From: Clostridia bacterium
GTDB lineage: Bacteria; Bacillota; Clostridia; Christensenellales; Borkfalkiaceae
Direction of reading: 5' to 3'
Length of the DNA stretch: 21,931 nt
Assembly (NCBI GenBank): GCA_900767195.1
Contig: CAAFYG010000049.1
Coordinates: forward strand, 1-21,931
A program made the translations under genes and the position numbers. Shown here one piece after another: positions 21,931 through 21,931 of the stretch. The first letter of the stretch is position 1, and each line of letters opens with the position of its first letter. The notes under the pieces are model-generated. The model saw only the letters and a program-made list of their open reading frames with translations. It was not told where the DNA came from and searched no databases.

Positions 21931-21931
21931 G

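Overview
The window looks like a chromosome segment from a low-to-mid GC Bacillota (clostridial type), probably an uncultured anaerobic gut relative. This is inferred from gene content and order: a Mini-III RNase, RlmB and SigH-type sigma factor run, a dnaX-ybaB-recR run, an oxygen-sensitive pyruvate formate-lyase operon, AAGGAG ribosome-binding sites and sigma-A type promoters. No rRNA, tRNA or CRISPR array was seen.

Layout. Positions 1-1770 are accessory: the 3' part of an AAA ATPase with a nuclease-like tail, then about 560 bases without an intact gene that hold two structured hairpins, a short tandem repeat and the relic end of a surface-repeat protein. Positions 1770-7364 are a plus-strand housekeeping run: mrnC, rlmB, sigH-like, dnaX, ybaB, recR and a divergent gpsA-like gene. 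An MFS transporter follows (7503-8798). A consensus promoter with a 14-bp palindrome between its -35 and -10 boxes drives pflA, pflB, a stand-alone glycyl-radical domain, a ComEC-like metallo-hydrolase and tcdA (9036-14118). A minus-strand operon (16811-14192) encodes a phosphopantetheinyl transferase, an MTA/SAH-type nucleosidase, uracil-DNA glycosylase and a PIN/NYN-type protein. radC lies divergent to it. The right end (17842-21544) holds an AraC regulator, a divergently transcribed YgjV/beta-propeller fusion and an AraC-GyrI regulator, followed by PepSY/LuxR gene debris.

Most striking points. (1) Pyruvate formate-lyase is encoded as two proteins. The 680-residue subunit carries the Cys-Cys active site but stops just before the glycyl-radical domain, which is a separate 77-residue gene with its own ribosome-binding site. 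Together they have about the length of one normal enzyme. (2) Three genes (phosphopantetheinyl transferase, AraC, YgjV-propeller) have a -10 box placed so that transcription should start at or within one base of the ATG, with no Shine-Dalgarno sequence, which predicts leaderless mRNAs. (3) The regulator/fusion segment at the right is flanked by a perfect 20-bp direct repeat. (4) The YgjV-propeller fusion has a well-spaced internal ribosome-binding site and ATG exactly at its domain border.

How the genes may work together: the pfl operon would supply anaerobic acetyl-CoA and formate, with the palindrome as a likely operator. The two AraC regulators bracket, and may control, the membrane/propeller protein. 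These functional links are inferences from position.
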